This document shows, one piece after another, positions 33,990 through 41,509 of a DNA stretch of 64,000 bases (positions within the stretch are counted from its first letter, which is position 1; the number at the start of each line of letters is the position of its first letter). The stretch covers positions 5,923,526 through 5,987,525 of the forward strand of contig NZ_CP075715.1 in the NCBI RefSeq assembly GCF_024584805.1, given 5' to 3'. Source of the stretch: Streptomyces sp. FIT100 (GTDB taxonomy: Bacteria; Actinomycetota; Actinomycetes; Streptomycetales; Streptomycetaceae). A program made the position numbers and the translations under genes. The notes under the pieces are model-generated. The model did no database searches and was not told where the DNA came from. It was given only the letters and a program-made list of their open reading frames with translations.

Positions 33990-34050
33990 GTCAGCCAGTC
34001 AGCCAGTCAGCCAGTCAGCCAGCCAGGCAGTCAGGCAGTCGGTCGGGCTG
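33990..34050. repeat. 8-bp tandem repeat (TCAGCCAG) between recX and rhodanese gene
   Basis: Four near-perfect copies of TCAGCCAG, then diverged units (GCCAGGCAGTCAGGCAG). It lies in the 333-bp gap 33786-34118 between the convergent recX and rhodanese genes. The rest of the gap (33786-33989, 34051-34118) shows no gene and no clear terminator. Confidence 0.8.
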
Positions 34051-34118
34051 CCCGGTCCGGACCCGGTCTGCCCAAGAGGAAGAAGTCGACACGGCCCAGG
34101 GCATGGCCCAGGCACCGC

Positions 34119-34526
34119 CTACGCCGTCGTGTCGCCCGGCTCGCGTACCGGCAGGCCCGCTGACCGCCATGCCTGGAAGCCGCCCACCACGTCGGTCGCA
34201 CGGTGCAGGCCCAGCTGCCGGAGGGAGGCGGCCGCAAGGGAGGAGGCGTATCCCTCGTTGCAGATCACCACGACCCGCAGATCGTGATCCGTGGCCTCGG
34301 GCGCACGGTGGCTGCCCCGCGGGTCCAGGCGCCACTCCAGCTCATTGCGCTCCACGACCAGTGCGCCCGGGATCAGCCCGTCCCGTTCGCGCAGCGCCGC
34401 ATAGCGGATGTCCACCAGCAGCGCCCCCTCGGCCGCCGCGTCGAAGGCATCGCGCGGCCCGATCCGGTCCAGGCCGTCCCGCACCTGCTCCAGCAACTCG
34501 TCGATCCCCACGGGGTCGTTGCTCAC
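34119..34526 (-). CDS. rhodanese-like sulfurtransferase
   Basis: 135-aa single rhodanese domain. DIRYA is the substrate-side beta strand, and the persulfide-carrying active-site loop is CNEGYASS (Cys89). Such proteins move sulfane sulfur from thiosulfate or persulfides. Start GTG at 34526 overlaps the stop of cysteine dioxygenase (GTGA), so the two are translationally coupled. The pairing implies a role in handling sulfur released by cysteine breakdown. Confidence 0.88.
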   Translation of the reverse strand: MSNDPVGIDELLEQVRDGLDRIGPRDAFDAAAEGALLVDIRYAALRERDGLIPGALVVERNELEWRLDPRGSHRAPEATDHDLRVVVICNEGYASSLAAASLRQLGLHRATDVVGGFQAWRSAGLPVREPGDTTA

Positions 34527-35065
34527 TGCCAGTCCTCCGGACGCTCGACCTGCTCAAGACGGAGCACCGCGCCGGACCGGCTGAAGCGCCGGAGCAACGG
34601 CAGTGGCGGATAGTACGCGTGGACCGAGATCGCGTGCTCGGTCCCCGACTCGTTCAGCACCTCGTGCACATGGTGCTGTCCGAACGCCCGCCCCTGGCCG
34701 GGGCCCAACTGCCGTTCGCGGTCCACCCCTTCTGCCAGCTCCAGAGTCTTCCAGCCACTGGCCGGGAGCCGCACCGCGAGGGCGTTCTCCTTCAGCTCGC
34801 CGGAGGCCGTGGCGAAGGCGCCGATCGACTCGGCATGGTCGTGCCAGCCCGTTCCGGTGCCCGGCGGCCAGCCGATCACCCATGCCTCGCTGCCACCGGG
34901 CCCCTCCAGCCGCACCCAGGTGCGGCCCTGCGGGTCGAGCGGAAGGGAGGCGATCAGTCCGGTGTCGTCGGCGCTGCGCCGGACGAATGCGAGCAGATCG
35001 GCCGCGGTGGGCGCGGCCGGCTCCGGCGGTACGGAGAAGGCGGCAGGCTGGGACAGCTGAGACAC
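34523..35065 (-). CDS. cysteine dioxygenase family protein
   Basis: 180-aa cupin. Iron ligands His75 and His77 (GWHDHAESIGAF) and His134 (HHVHEVLNE) are all visible, with SVHAYYPPL following. The enzyme oxidises L-cysteine to cysteine sulfinate with O2. Start GTG 35065 has AGGACGG at the right spacing; the track-like longer start at 35095 has none. This Shine-Dalgarno is complementary to the upstream leader-peptide codons, suggesting translational attenuation. Overlaps the rhodanese gene by 4 bp. Confidence 0.9.
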   Translation of the reverse strand: MSQLSQPAAFSVPPEPAAPTAADLLAFVRRSADDTGLIASLPLDPQGRTWVRLEGPGGSEAWVIGWPPGTGTGWHDHAESIGAFATASGELKENALAVRLPASGWKTLELAEGVDRERQLGPGQGRAFGQHHVHEVLNESGTEHAISVHAYYPPLPLLRRFSRSGAVLRLEQVERPEDWQ

Positions 35066-35071
35066 GGGGAA

Positions 35072-35173
35072 CCGTCCTGGAAGTTCGCAGTTCACAGAGG
35101 CGCGTGGCCCGGCGTACGCAGAAGCGGGCGCGGGCGCGCAGAGGAGAAGAAGGAAGGCGAATCAGCAGGACGG
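35072..35173 (-). promoter_or_regulatory. candidate cysteine attenuator (anti-Shine-Dalgarno pairing)
   Basis: The minus-strand mRNA reads CCGTCCTG at 35173-35166, inside the Pro-Ser-Cys codons ending the leader peptide, and CAGGACGG at 35079-35072, the Shine-Dalgarno of cysteine dioxygenase. They are exact complements over 8 nt. Between them lies an 86-nt pyrimidine-rich and then GC-rich stretch. A ribosome on the leader's Cys codons would free or hide the downstream site. Confidence 0.55.
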
Positions 35174-35248
35174 GCGACACACGCAGCCCGCATAGCGGAG
35201 GAAGTCCATATGGACCCTCCGCCACAGGCGCACATCGGTGTCGGTCAT
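35162..35248 (-). CDS. Cys-containing leader peptide of the cysteine dioxygenase operon
   Basis: 28-codon frame. It reads VRLWRRVHMDF in the middle and ends RYAGCVCRPSC, with three Cys among the last nine residues. This fits the short 'leader peptide' family (RLxxRxHxDxxR then Cys-Arg) found upstream of sulfur genes in Streptomyces. ATG 35248 is preceded 7 nt upstream by a -10 (TGTACT), so translation is probably leaderless. An internal ATG at 35209 has GGAGGG 5 nt upstream, but both are held in a hairpin (35195-35222). The product is likely regulatory: mycobacterial leaderless polycysteine ORFs attenuate cysteine genes. 97 nt separate its stop from cysteine dioxygenase. Confidence 0.72.
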   Translation of the reverse strand: MTDTDVRLWRRVHMDFLRYAGCVCRPSC

Positions 35249-35255
35249 GTCCGGG

Positions 35256-35284
35256 AGTACACCATGTGCTCCCGTGAAGGTCAA
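35256..35284 (-). promoter_or_regulatory. promoter of the leader/cysteine dioxygenase operon
   Basis: Minus strand: TTGACC (35284-35279), 17-bp spacer, TGTACT (35261-35256), then 7 nt to the leader ATG. Spacing is ideal for a vegetative promoter starting on the A of the ATG. The -35 lies at the stop codon of the upstream FAD monooxygenase gene. Confidence 0.62.
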
Positions 35285-36915
35285 TTGATGTCCACAGTGC
35301 GGGCGGACCCGGTGCGGGTGGAGCCGGTGCGGGTGGATCCCGCCCGGGCGGGCGGGCCGCCGCGCACCGCGTCCGCCGCCGCGTACAGCTCGGCCGGCCG
35401 CACCCCGGCGAAGGCCGCGACGAGATGCCCGTCGGGCCGTACCAGCAGCACGGTATGGGCCGAGGCCCCCGGATAGCTCTCGGCGACCAGCAGCTCGGCA
35501 CGCAGAGGCAACGCCTCGACGGCGGACTCCAGCCGGGGCATCACACCCGCGCCCGCCCAGTGCCGCCGGTCCCACACACCCGTGCCCGGCGCGACGAGGA
35601 CGACCAGCAGCCGGCCCCGCCCCAGCCGGTCCCGCAGCCGCACGGTCGTGCCGTCCGGCGCCGTCACCCGGGCGTCGGCCACCGGTGCGCCGAACGGGGT
35701 ACCGACCGAGGTGTGCGCCTCGGTGGGCTGAGGCGCGAGGGGGGAGTGCGGATACGAGGGGGGCGCGCCCAGCGCACCGAGTCCCAGATGACCGTCGGTC
35801 AGCAGGATGTCGTGCCCGCGCCCCGTCCCCGGCAGATAGGTGCGCAGCCCGCCGCTGCCCCGCAGTATCGGCAGCGACTGGTCCGCGGCGCGCAGCCGCG
35901 CGGCGACGGCCGTGCGCCGCTCCGCCTGATAGCTGTCGAGCAGCGTGTCCGATGCGCCGTGGTGCCAGGCCAGCGCCAGCTTCCAGGCCAGATTGTCGGC
36001 GTCGCGCAGCCCCTCGTCGAGCGCCTGCGTGCCGACGGCCCCGAGGAGGTGGGCGGCGTCCCCGGCGAGAAAGGCCCGGTCCACTCGCCAGCGCCGGGCG
36101 AGCCGGTGGTGCAGCGTGTAGACGCCGGTGTCGATGAGGTCGTACTGCGGCGTACGGTCGCACCATCCGGAGAGGGTGTCCCGCACCCGGGACACCAGCG
36201 CCTCGGGTGTGACCAGCTCGCCGCGGGCCGGGAGCAGCCAGTCGAGGCGCCAGGCGCCGTCCGGCAGCGGCCTGGCCGTCACCTCCTCGCCGCCCGCGCG
36301 CCAGGGCGGCATCCGATGCAGCACCGCCTCGTCGGGCCAGGGCAGTTCGGTGCGCAGCGCGGCGACGGCGTGGCGCTCCACGGCGGTGCGTCCCGGGAAG
36401 CGGACGCCCAGCAGCTTCCGTACGGTCGAGCGCGCCCCGTCGCATCCGACCGCGTAACTCCCGCGCCACCAGGTCGCGTCGGGTCCGCGCGTGTGGACGG
36501 TGACGCCGCCGTCATCCTGCTCCAGCGAGTCGAGCCGGCTGTGCGCGGCGAGCCGCACCGGCCCCTCGGGGCCCAGCTCGGCGATGGCGTCGCGCAGCCC
36601 GCGCACCAGAGCGTGCTGCGGGATGTGCACCGGGGCCGGGCAGTCGTCCCCGCCGAGCTCCAGGGCGCGCATCTCCTGCTTGCGGCGCAGCGACCGCCAG
36701 CCGACCCAGCGGGCGCCCTCGTCTCGGATCGTGGTGCAGCCGAGCCGCTCGATCAGCGCCGCGGTGTCGGCGCGCAGGACGACCGTACGGGCGTGCCGGG
36801 GCTCTTCCTTTCCGGCCCCCTCGTCCAGCACGACGGAGGGAACTCCCTGCGCGGCCAGGGCGAGTGACAGCGCGAGCCCGACAGGGCCCGCGCCGACCAC
36901 GATCACCGGGTCCAC
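35281..36915 (-). CDS. FAD-dependent aromatic-type monooxygenase
   Basis: 544-aa class A flavoprotein hydroxylase (PHBH/MhpA-like). FAD-binding GAGPVGLALSLALA at the N-terminus, DG motif (VGCDGARSTVRK) at ~residue 160, GD motif (FLAGDAAHLLGAVGTQALDE) mid-protein, and a thioredoxin-like C-terminal domain. It hydroxylates an aromatic substrate using NAD(P)H and O2; substrate unknown. Start GTG 36915 with AGGAG 7 nt upstream; the longer frame upstream is low-complexity and lacks a site. The C-tail repeats GSTRT. It ends where the leader-peptide promoter begins; no terminator is obvious. Confidence 0.85.
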   Translation of the reverse strand: MDPVIVVGAGPVGLALSLALAAQGVPSVVLDEGAGKEEPRHARTVVLRADTAALIERLGCTTIRDEGARWVGWRSLRRKQEMRALELGGDDCPAPVHIPQHALVRGLRDAIAELGPEGPVRLAAHSRLDSLEQDDGGVTVHTRGPDATWWRGSYAVGCDGARSTVRKLLGVRFPGRTAVERHAVAALRTELPWPDEAVLHRMPPWRAGGEEVTARPLPDGAWRLDWLLPARGELVTPEALVSRVRDTLSGWCDRTPQYDLIDTGVYTLHHRLARRWRVDRAFLAGDAAHLLGAVGTQALDEGLRDADNLAWKLALAWHHGASDTLLDSYQAERRTAVAARLRAADQSLPILRGSGGLRTYLPGTGRGHDILLTDGHLGLGALGAPPSYPHSPLAPQPTEAHTSVGTPFGAPVADARVTAPDGTTVRLRDRLGRGRLLVVLVAPGTGVWDRRHWAGAGVMPRLESAVEALPLRAELLVAESYPGASAHTVLLVRPDGHLVAAFAGVRPAELYAAADAVRGGPPARAGSTRTGSTRTGSARTVDIN

Positions 36916-37032
36916 TGTGCTGCTCCTGTGGCCTGCCGGGACAGAGGGAACAGAGGGAAAGGGCTGGCCGGAGCCCGATGCGCGATCACAGAACGTATGC
37001 AACAGACTGCCGGTGTCCCCGTCAAGCGACGA

Positions 37033-37064
37033 AGGGGCGGCAGCGCTCGCGCGCCGCCGCCCCT
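37033..37064 (-). terminator. terminator of the gluABCD operon
   Basis: Nine-bp perfect stem (AGGGGCGGC with GCCGCCCCT) extended by an inner 4-bp GCGC stem and a 4-nt loop, beginning 20 nt after the gluD stop on the minus strand. It isolates gluD from the FAD monooxygenase gene. Confidence 0.75.
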
Positions 37065-37084
37065 CGGGAGTATGACCGCCGTGG

Positions 37085-38023
37085 TCAGATACCGCCGCCT
37101 CCTGCGCCGGACTTGAAGTCACCTTGCGTCGAGATGCCACCACCAGGGGCCTCGACGGTCTCCAGCCCTCCGCCGGGTCCGGCGTGGACCACCGCGCCCG
37201 TGCTCTTCTTGCCGCGGCGCAGCTTGCGCTCCAGCCACCCCGCGGCGGAGGTGAGGGCGAAGTTCAGCGCGACGAAGATGACGGCGACGATGGTGAAGCT
37301 GGCGATGGTGTTCGCACCGTAGTTGGCGCTCATCGGCCGGACCGACGCCAGCAGCTCGGAGAAGTTCAGCATCGCGCCACCCAGCGCGGTGTCCTTCACG
37401 ATGACCACCATCTGGCTGACGATCGCGGGGAGCATCGCGGTCACCGACTGCGGCAGCAGCACGAACCGCATCGTCTGGCCCTTGCGCATGCCGATCGCCT
37501 TGGCGGCGTCCGTCTGCCCCTGGGGGAGGGACAGGATTCCCGCCCGGACGATCTCCGCGAGGACCGAGGCGTTGTAGAGCACCAGGCCGGTGACGACCGC
37601 GTAGAGCGGGCGGACGTCGCTGCTGATGTCCGTGAAGTCGGCGTACGCCTGGTTGGCGAACAGCATGAGGATCAGCACGGGGATGGCGCGGAAGAACTCC
37701 ACGACCGTGCCGGCGACACCTCGGACCCATGCGTGGTCGGAGAGCCGGGCGATGCCGAAGACCGCGCCGAGCGGCAGTGCGATGACCAGCGACAGCGACG
37801 CCGCGATCAGGGTGTTCTGGAACCCCGGCCAGATGTAGGTCGTGTACGGCTGCGTGCTGGTGAAGAACGGCTCCCACTTGACCCAGTCGAGCTGGCCCTT
37901 GGAGCTGAGACCGTCGTACACCCACCACAGCACGGCCGCGAGGCCGACGGTGAACAGCGCCGTGTAGAGGATGTTGCGCCGCTTGGCGCGCGGCCCCTGG
38001 GCGTCGTAGAGAACGGAGGTCAT
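37085..38023 (-). CDS. gluD: glutamate ABC transporter permease GluD
   Basis: 312-aa ABC permease with about five membrane helices and the EAA-type loop (IVRAGILSLPQGQTDAAKAIG). It pairs with GluC to form the membrane pore for glutamate import. The C-tail (~40 residues) is Gly/Lys rich and unusual. The start ATG 38023 overlaps the gluC stop (ATGA). Last gene in the operon. Confidence 0.88.
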   Translation of the reverse strand: MTSVLYDAQGPRAKRRNILYTALFTVGLAAVLWWVYDGLSSKGQLDWVKWEPFFTSTQPYTTYIWPGFQNTLIAASLSLVIALPLGAVFGIARLSDHAWVRGVAGTVVEFFRAIPVLILMLFANQAYADFTDISSDVRPLYAVVTGLVLYNASVLAEIVRAGILSLPQGQTDAAKAIGMRKGQTMRFVLLPQSVTAMLPAIVSQMVVIVKDTALGGAMLNFSELLASVRPMSANYGANTIASFTIVAVIFVALNFALTSAAGWLERKLRRGKKSTGAVVHAGPGGGLETVEAPGGGISTQGDFKSGAGGGGI

Positions 38024-38688
38024 CGCTTCACCGCCACCTTCCTGCTCACCCAGCCGAGGACCAGGCCGGTCGGCAGCGTGAGGCAGATGAATCCGAACGC
38101 GAAGACGGCCACGATCGGAATGAGGGCGGCGTACTCCTCGATCCAGCCCTTCATGAGGTACGCGGCCTCGGCGACACCGATGACCGACGCCACGGTCGTG
38201 TTCTTGGTCAGTGCGATCAGCACGTTGGCCAGCGGGTTGACGACCGAGCGGAAGGCCTGCGGAAGGATGATCAGCCGCAGCACCTGGGGGAAGCTGAGCC
38301 CCAGTGCACGGGCCGCTTCCGCCTGCCCGACGGGCACCGTGTTGATGCCGGAGCGCAGTGCCTCGCACACGAAGGCCGCGGTGTAGGCGATCAGGCCGAG
38401 CACCGCCAGCCGGAAGTTGATCATCGCGATGTCGCCTTCGGCGCCGAGGCTGATGCCGAGGGTCGAGTAGAGGCCCAGCGACGCGAAGACGATGACGACG
38501 GTGAGCGGGATGTTACGGACGACGTTGACGTACGCCGTACCGAAACCCCGCATCGGCGGGACCGGGCTGACCCGCATACCGGCCAGCAGCGTTCCCCATA
38601 TCAGGGAGCCGAGGGCCGAGTAGACGGTGAGTTTCACCGTCACCCAGAAGGCCCCCAGCAGGGCGTCCATATCAAGAAAGTCGAACAC
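38020..38688 (-). CDS. gluC: glutamate ABC transporter permease GluC
   Basis: 222-aa ABC permease of the HisMQ family, five predicted helices, EAA loop CEALRSGINTVPVGQAEAARALG. Start GTG 38688 with GGGAGA upstream. A hairpin in the gap before it (38730-38760) may reduce readthrough from gluB. Forms the importer with GluD, GluB and GluA. Confidence 0.88.
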   Translation of the reverse strand: MFDFLDMDALLGAFWVTVKLTVYSALGSLIWGTLLAGMRVSPVPPMRGFGTAYVNVVRNIPLTVVIVFASLGLYSTLGISLGAEGDIAMINFRLAVLGLIAYTAAFVCEALRSGINTVPVGQAEAARALGLSFPQVLRLIILPQAFRSVVNPLANVLIALTKNTTVASVIGVAEAAYLMKGWIEEYAALIPIVAVFAFGFICLTLPTGLVLGWVSRKVAVKR

Positions 38689-38729
38689 GATCTCCCGCGC
38701 TTCCGCGTGTGCGTGTGGGAAGGGCCGAC

Positions 38730-38760
38730 GCGCCGCCGCCGCTGTGAGCGGCTGCGGCGC
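38730..38760 (-). terminator. hairpin between gluB and gluC (processing/attenuation)
   Basis: GCGCCGC-C-GCCGCT, loop GTG, AGCGGC-T-GCGGCGC: 13 paired bases with one mismatch, located in the gluB-gluC gap. Such hairpins commonly keep binding-protein mRNA abundant relative to permease mRNA. No U-tract. Confidence 0.6.
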
Positions 38761-38777
38761 GCCGCATCACCCCGTGG

Positions 38778-39629
38778 TCACTTGACGATGTTGCCGATCT
38801 TCGGCGCGGGCTCGTTCTTGTAGCCGGCCGGGCCGAAGTTGGCGTCCACGGCCTTCTGCCAGGAGCCGTCCGAGACCATCTTCTCCAGCGCCTTGTTGAT
38901 CTTGTCCTTGAGCTCGGTGTCGCCCTTCTTGAGGCCGATGCCGTAGTTCTCGTTGCTCATCTTGAAGCCGGCGAGCTTGAACTTGCCCTTGAACGCGTCC
39001 TGCGAGGCGTAGCCGGCGAGGATGGAGTCATCGGTGGTCAGCGCGTCGACGACCTTGTTCTCGAGGCCGGTCAGGCACTCCGAGTAGCCGCCGTACTCCT
39101 GCAGCTGGGCCTTCGGGGCGAGCTTCTCCTTGACGTTCTTCGCCGAGGTCGAGCCGGTGACCGAGCACAGCTTCTTGCTGTTCAGGTCCTCGGGCTTGGT
39201 GATGGAGCTGTCGTCGGCGCGGACCAGGATGTCCTGGTGGGCCAGCAGGTACGGGCCGGCGAAGTCGACCTTCTGGAGCCGCTCGTCGTTGATCGAGTAG
39301 GAGGCGACGATGAACTTGACGTCACCGCGCGAGATCGCGGTCTCGCGGTCGGCGCTCTTCGTCTCCTTGAACTCGATGTCGCCCTCGTCGTAACCGAGCT
39401 CCTTGGCGACGTACTTCGCGACCTCGACGTCGAAGCCGGTGTACTTGCCGTCCGGAGTCTTCAGGCCGATGCCCGGCTGGTCGATCTTGATACCGATCGT
39501 GATCTTGTCGCCGCCACCCGCGGAACCGCTGCCGGAGGCGTCGTCCTTCTTGCCGGAGCCACAGGCGGAGACGGTGAGCGCGAGCGCGACGGCGGCAGCC
39601 GCGGCGGCGGAGACCTTGCGGAGCTTCAT
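38778..39629 (-). CDS. gluB: glutamate-binding lipoprotein GluB
   Basis: 283-aa periplasmic-type solute-binding protein, family 3 (SBP_bac_3). Signal peptide with lipobox VSAC, lipidated Cys23. Ligand-binding domain with GFDVEVAKYVAKELGY and, in the second lobe, DALTTDDSILAGYA. Captures glutamate or a related amino acid outside the cell. Start ATG 39629. Located between gluA and gluC; likely the most abundant product because of the hairpin that follows. Confidence 0.92.
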   Translation of the reverse strand: MKLRKVSAAAAAAVALALTVSACGSGKKDDASGSGSAGGGDKITIGIKIDQPGIGLKTPDGKYTGFDVEVAKYVAKELGYDEGDIEFKETKSADRETAISRGDVKFIVASYSINDERLQKVDFAGPYLLAHQDILVRADDSSITKPEDLNSKKLCSVTGSTSAKNVKEKLAPKAQLQEYGGYSECLTGLENKVVDALTTDDSILAGYASQDAFKGKFKLAGFKMSNENYGIGLKKGDTELKDKINKALEKMVSDGSWQKAVDANFGPAGYKNEPAPKIGNIVK

Positions 39630-39709
39630 GATGAACTTCCCTTGGTTAGACGTGATGTGGGCGATCAGCAGAACCCTGCCCGGTCAACGGTGCCCACGAG
39701 CGGATGGGT

Positions 39710-40495
39710 TCAGTGGTGCAGGATCTTCGAAAGGAAGTCCTTGGCCCGGTCGCTGCGCGGATTGCTGAAGAACTGGTCGGGCACGGCCTCTTCGACGATC
39801 CTGCCGTCCGCCATGAACACGACCCGATTGGCCGCCGACCGTGCGAAGCCCATCTCGTGCGTGACGACGACCATGGTCATGCCGTCCCGCGCGAGCTGCT
39901 GCATGACCTCGAGCACCTCGTTGATCATCTCGGGGTCGAGCGCGGAGGTGGGCTCGTCGAAGAGCATCACCTTCGGGTCCATCGCCAGCGCGCGGGCGAT
40001 CGCGACGCGCTGCTGCTGACCGCCCGAGAGCTGCGCCGGGTACTTGTCGGCCTGCGAGCCGACGCCCACGCGGTCGAGCAGCGCCCGTGCCTTCTCCTCG
40101 GCGGCCTTCTTCTCCGTCCTGCGGACCTTGATCTGGCCCAGCATGACGTTCTCCAGCACGGTCTTGTGTGCGAAGAGGTTGAACGACTGGAAGACCATGC
40201 CCACGTCGGCACGCAGCCGGGCGAGCTCCTTGCCCTCCTGGGGCAGCGGCTTCCCGTCGATCGCGATCGTGCCGGAGTCGATGGTCTCCAGCCGGTTGAT
40301 GGTGCGGCACAGCGTGGACTTGCCGGACCCGGAAGGCCCGATCACGACGACGACCTCGCCGCGCGCGATCGTCAGGTCGATGTCCTGGAGCACATGCAGC
40401 GCGCCGAAGTGCTTGTTGACGTTGCTCAGTACGACCAGGCCGTCCGCCGCCGGTACGGCGTCCTCGGCGCCCTTGGTCACTGACACTCCGCTCAT
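39710..40495 (-). CDS. gluA: glutamate ABC transporter ATP-binding protein GluA
   Basis: 261-aa ATPase: Walker A GPSGSGKS (53-60), Q-loop FQSFNLF, signature LSGGQQQR, Walker B MLFDEPTSALD, switch His in VTHEMG. Drives glutamate import with GluBCD. First gene of the operon; start ATG 40495. In the 5' leader a 7-bp hairpin (40510-40530: GTCCTCC/GGAGGAC) holds a GGAGGA sequence that could be a regulatory Shine-Dalgarno. Gene naming follows the glutamate operon of Corynebacterium/Streptomyces by gene order and sequence pattern. Confidence 0.92.
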   Translation of the reverse strand: MSGVSVTKGAEDAVPAADGLVVLSNVNKHFGALHVLQDIDLTIARGEVVVVIGPSGSGKSTLCRTINRLETIDSGTIAIDGKPLPQEGKELARLRADVGMVFQSFNLFAHKTVLENVMLGQIKVRRTEKKAAEEKARALLDRVGVGSQADKYPAQLSGGQQQRVAIARALAMDPKVMLFDEPTSALDPEMINEVLEVMQQLARDGMTMVVVTHEMGFARSAANRVVFMADGRIVEEAVPDQFFSNPRSDRAKDFLSKILHH

Positions 40496-40787
40496 CGGCT
40501 TCTTGCTCCGTCCTCCTCGGTTGGGAGGACCCTAAGCACGCACCGCGACCAGCGTCAGTACATCTGAGCTGAAATTGAGCATAACGATCCGGCTGCAACC
40601 GGACACACAGGGTGAACGGGGCGGCAGGATGCCGGGGTGCGCCGTACCGGGTGGGTAACGGAAACCCCGGTGCAACGAGATGCCTCTTGACTGACGGGGC
40701 GGCGATCGGCGTTCATGCCCTGTACACACGCAAGAGCTGGGCCCGCAAGAGGGCCAGGCCCGCAAGCACGCAGCCCGGAGGGGGGCC

Positions 40788-41495
40788 ATGAGACTTCTGC
40801 TCGTCGAGGACGACAACCACGTGGCCGCGGCCCTGTCCGCCGTGCTCGCCCGGCACGGCTTCGCCGTGACGCACGCCCGCAGCGGCGAGGAGGCGCTGCA
40901 CGCCGTGCTGCCCGCGGCGGCCGAGGGCAAGCCGCCCTTCGGGGTCATCCTGCTCGACCTCGGACTGCCCGACCAGGACGGCTACCAGGTCTGCGGAAAG
41001 ATCCGGAAGCTCACCTCGACCCCTGTGATCATGGTGACGGCGCGGGCGGACGTGCGTTCCCGGATCCACGGCCTCAACCTCGGCGCCGACGACTATGTCG
41101 TCAAGCCGTACGACACCGGCGAGCTGCTCGCCCGCATCCACGCCGTCAGCCGGCGCACCGCGCCGGGGGACGACGCCGTCCCCGCCGCCGACAGTGCGCT
41201 GAGGCTGGGCTCCGTCACCATCGAACTCGCCACCCGCCGCGTCAGCGTCGACGGCGCCGACGTCCAGCTGACCCGCAAGGAGTTCGACCTGCTGGCGCTG
41301 CTCGCCCAGCGGCCCGGGGTCGTCTTCCGCCGGGAGCAGATCATCAGCGAGGTGTGGCGTACGAGCTGGGAGGGCACCGGCCGGACGCTCGAAGTGCACG
41401 TCGCCTCGCTGCGCTCCAAGCTGCGCATGCCCGCACTGATCGAGACCGTGCGGGGCGTCGGCTACCGCCTGGTCGTGCCCGCCGCGTCCGCGTAA
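40788..41495 (+). CDS. OmpR-family response regulator
   Basis: 235-aa regulator. Receiver domain with D7-D9 acidic pocket (VEDDN), phosphoacceptor D57 (LLDLGLPD) and K in VVKPY; then an OmpR-type winged helix (~140-230; LTRKEFDLLALLAQ, TLEVHVASLRSKL). Acts as a DNA-binding partner for the histidine kinase 14 bp downstream. Start ATG 40788 with CGGAGGGGG upstream. Confidence 0.93.
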   Translation: MRLLLVEDDNHVAAALSAVLARHGFAVTHARSGEEALHAVLPAAAEGKPPFGVILLDLGLPDQDGYQVCGKIRKLTSTPVIMVTARADVRSRIHGLNLGADDYVVKPYDTGELLARIHAVSRRTAPGDDAVPAADSALRLGSVTIELATRRVSVDGADVQLTRKEFDLLALLAQRPGVVFRREQIISEVWRTSWEGTGRTLEVHVASLRSKLRMPALIETVRGVGYRLVVPAASA

Positions 41496-41509
41496 GGCAG
41501 CCGCTCCCG

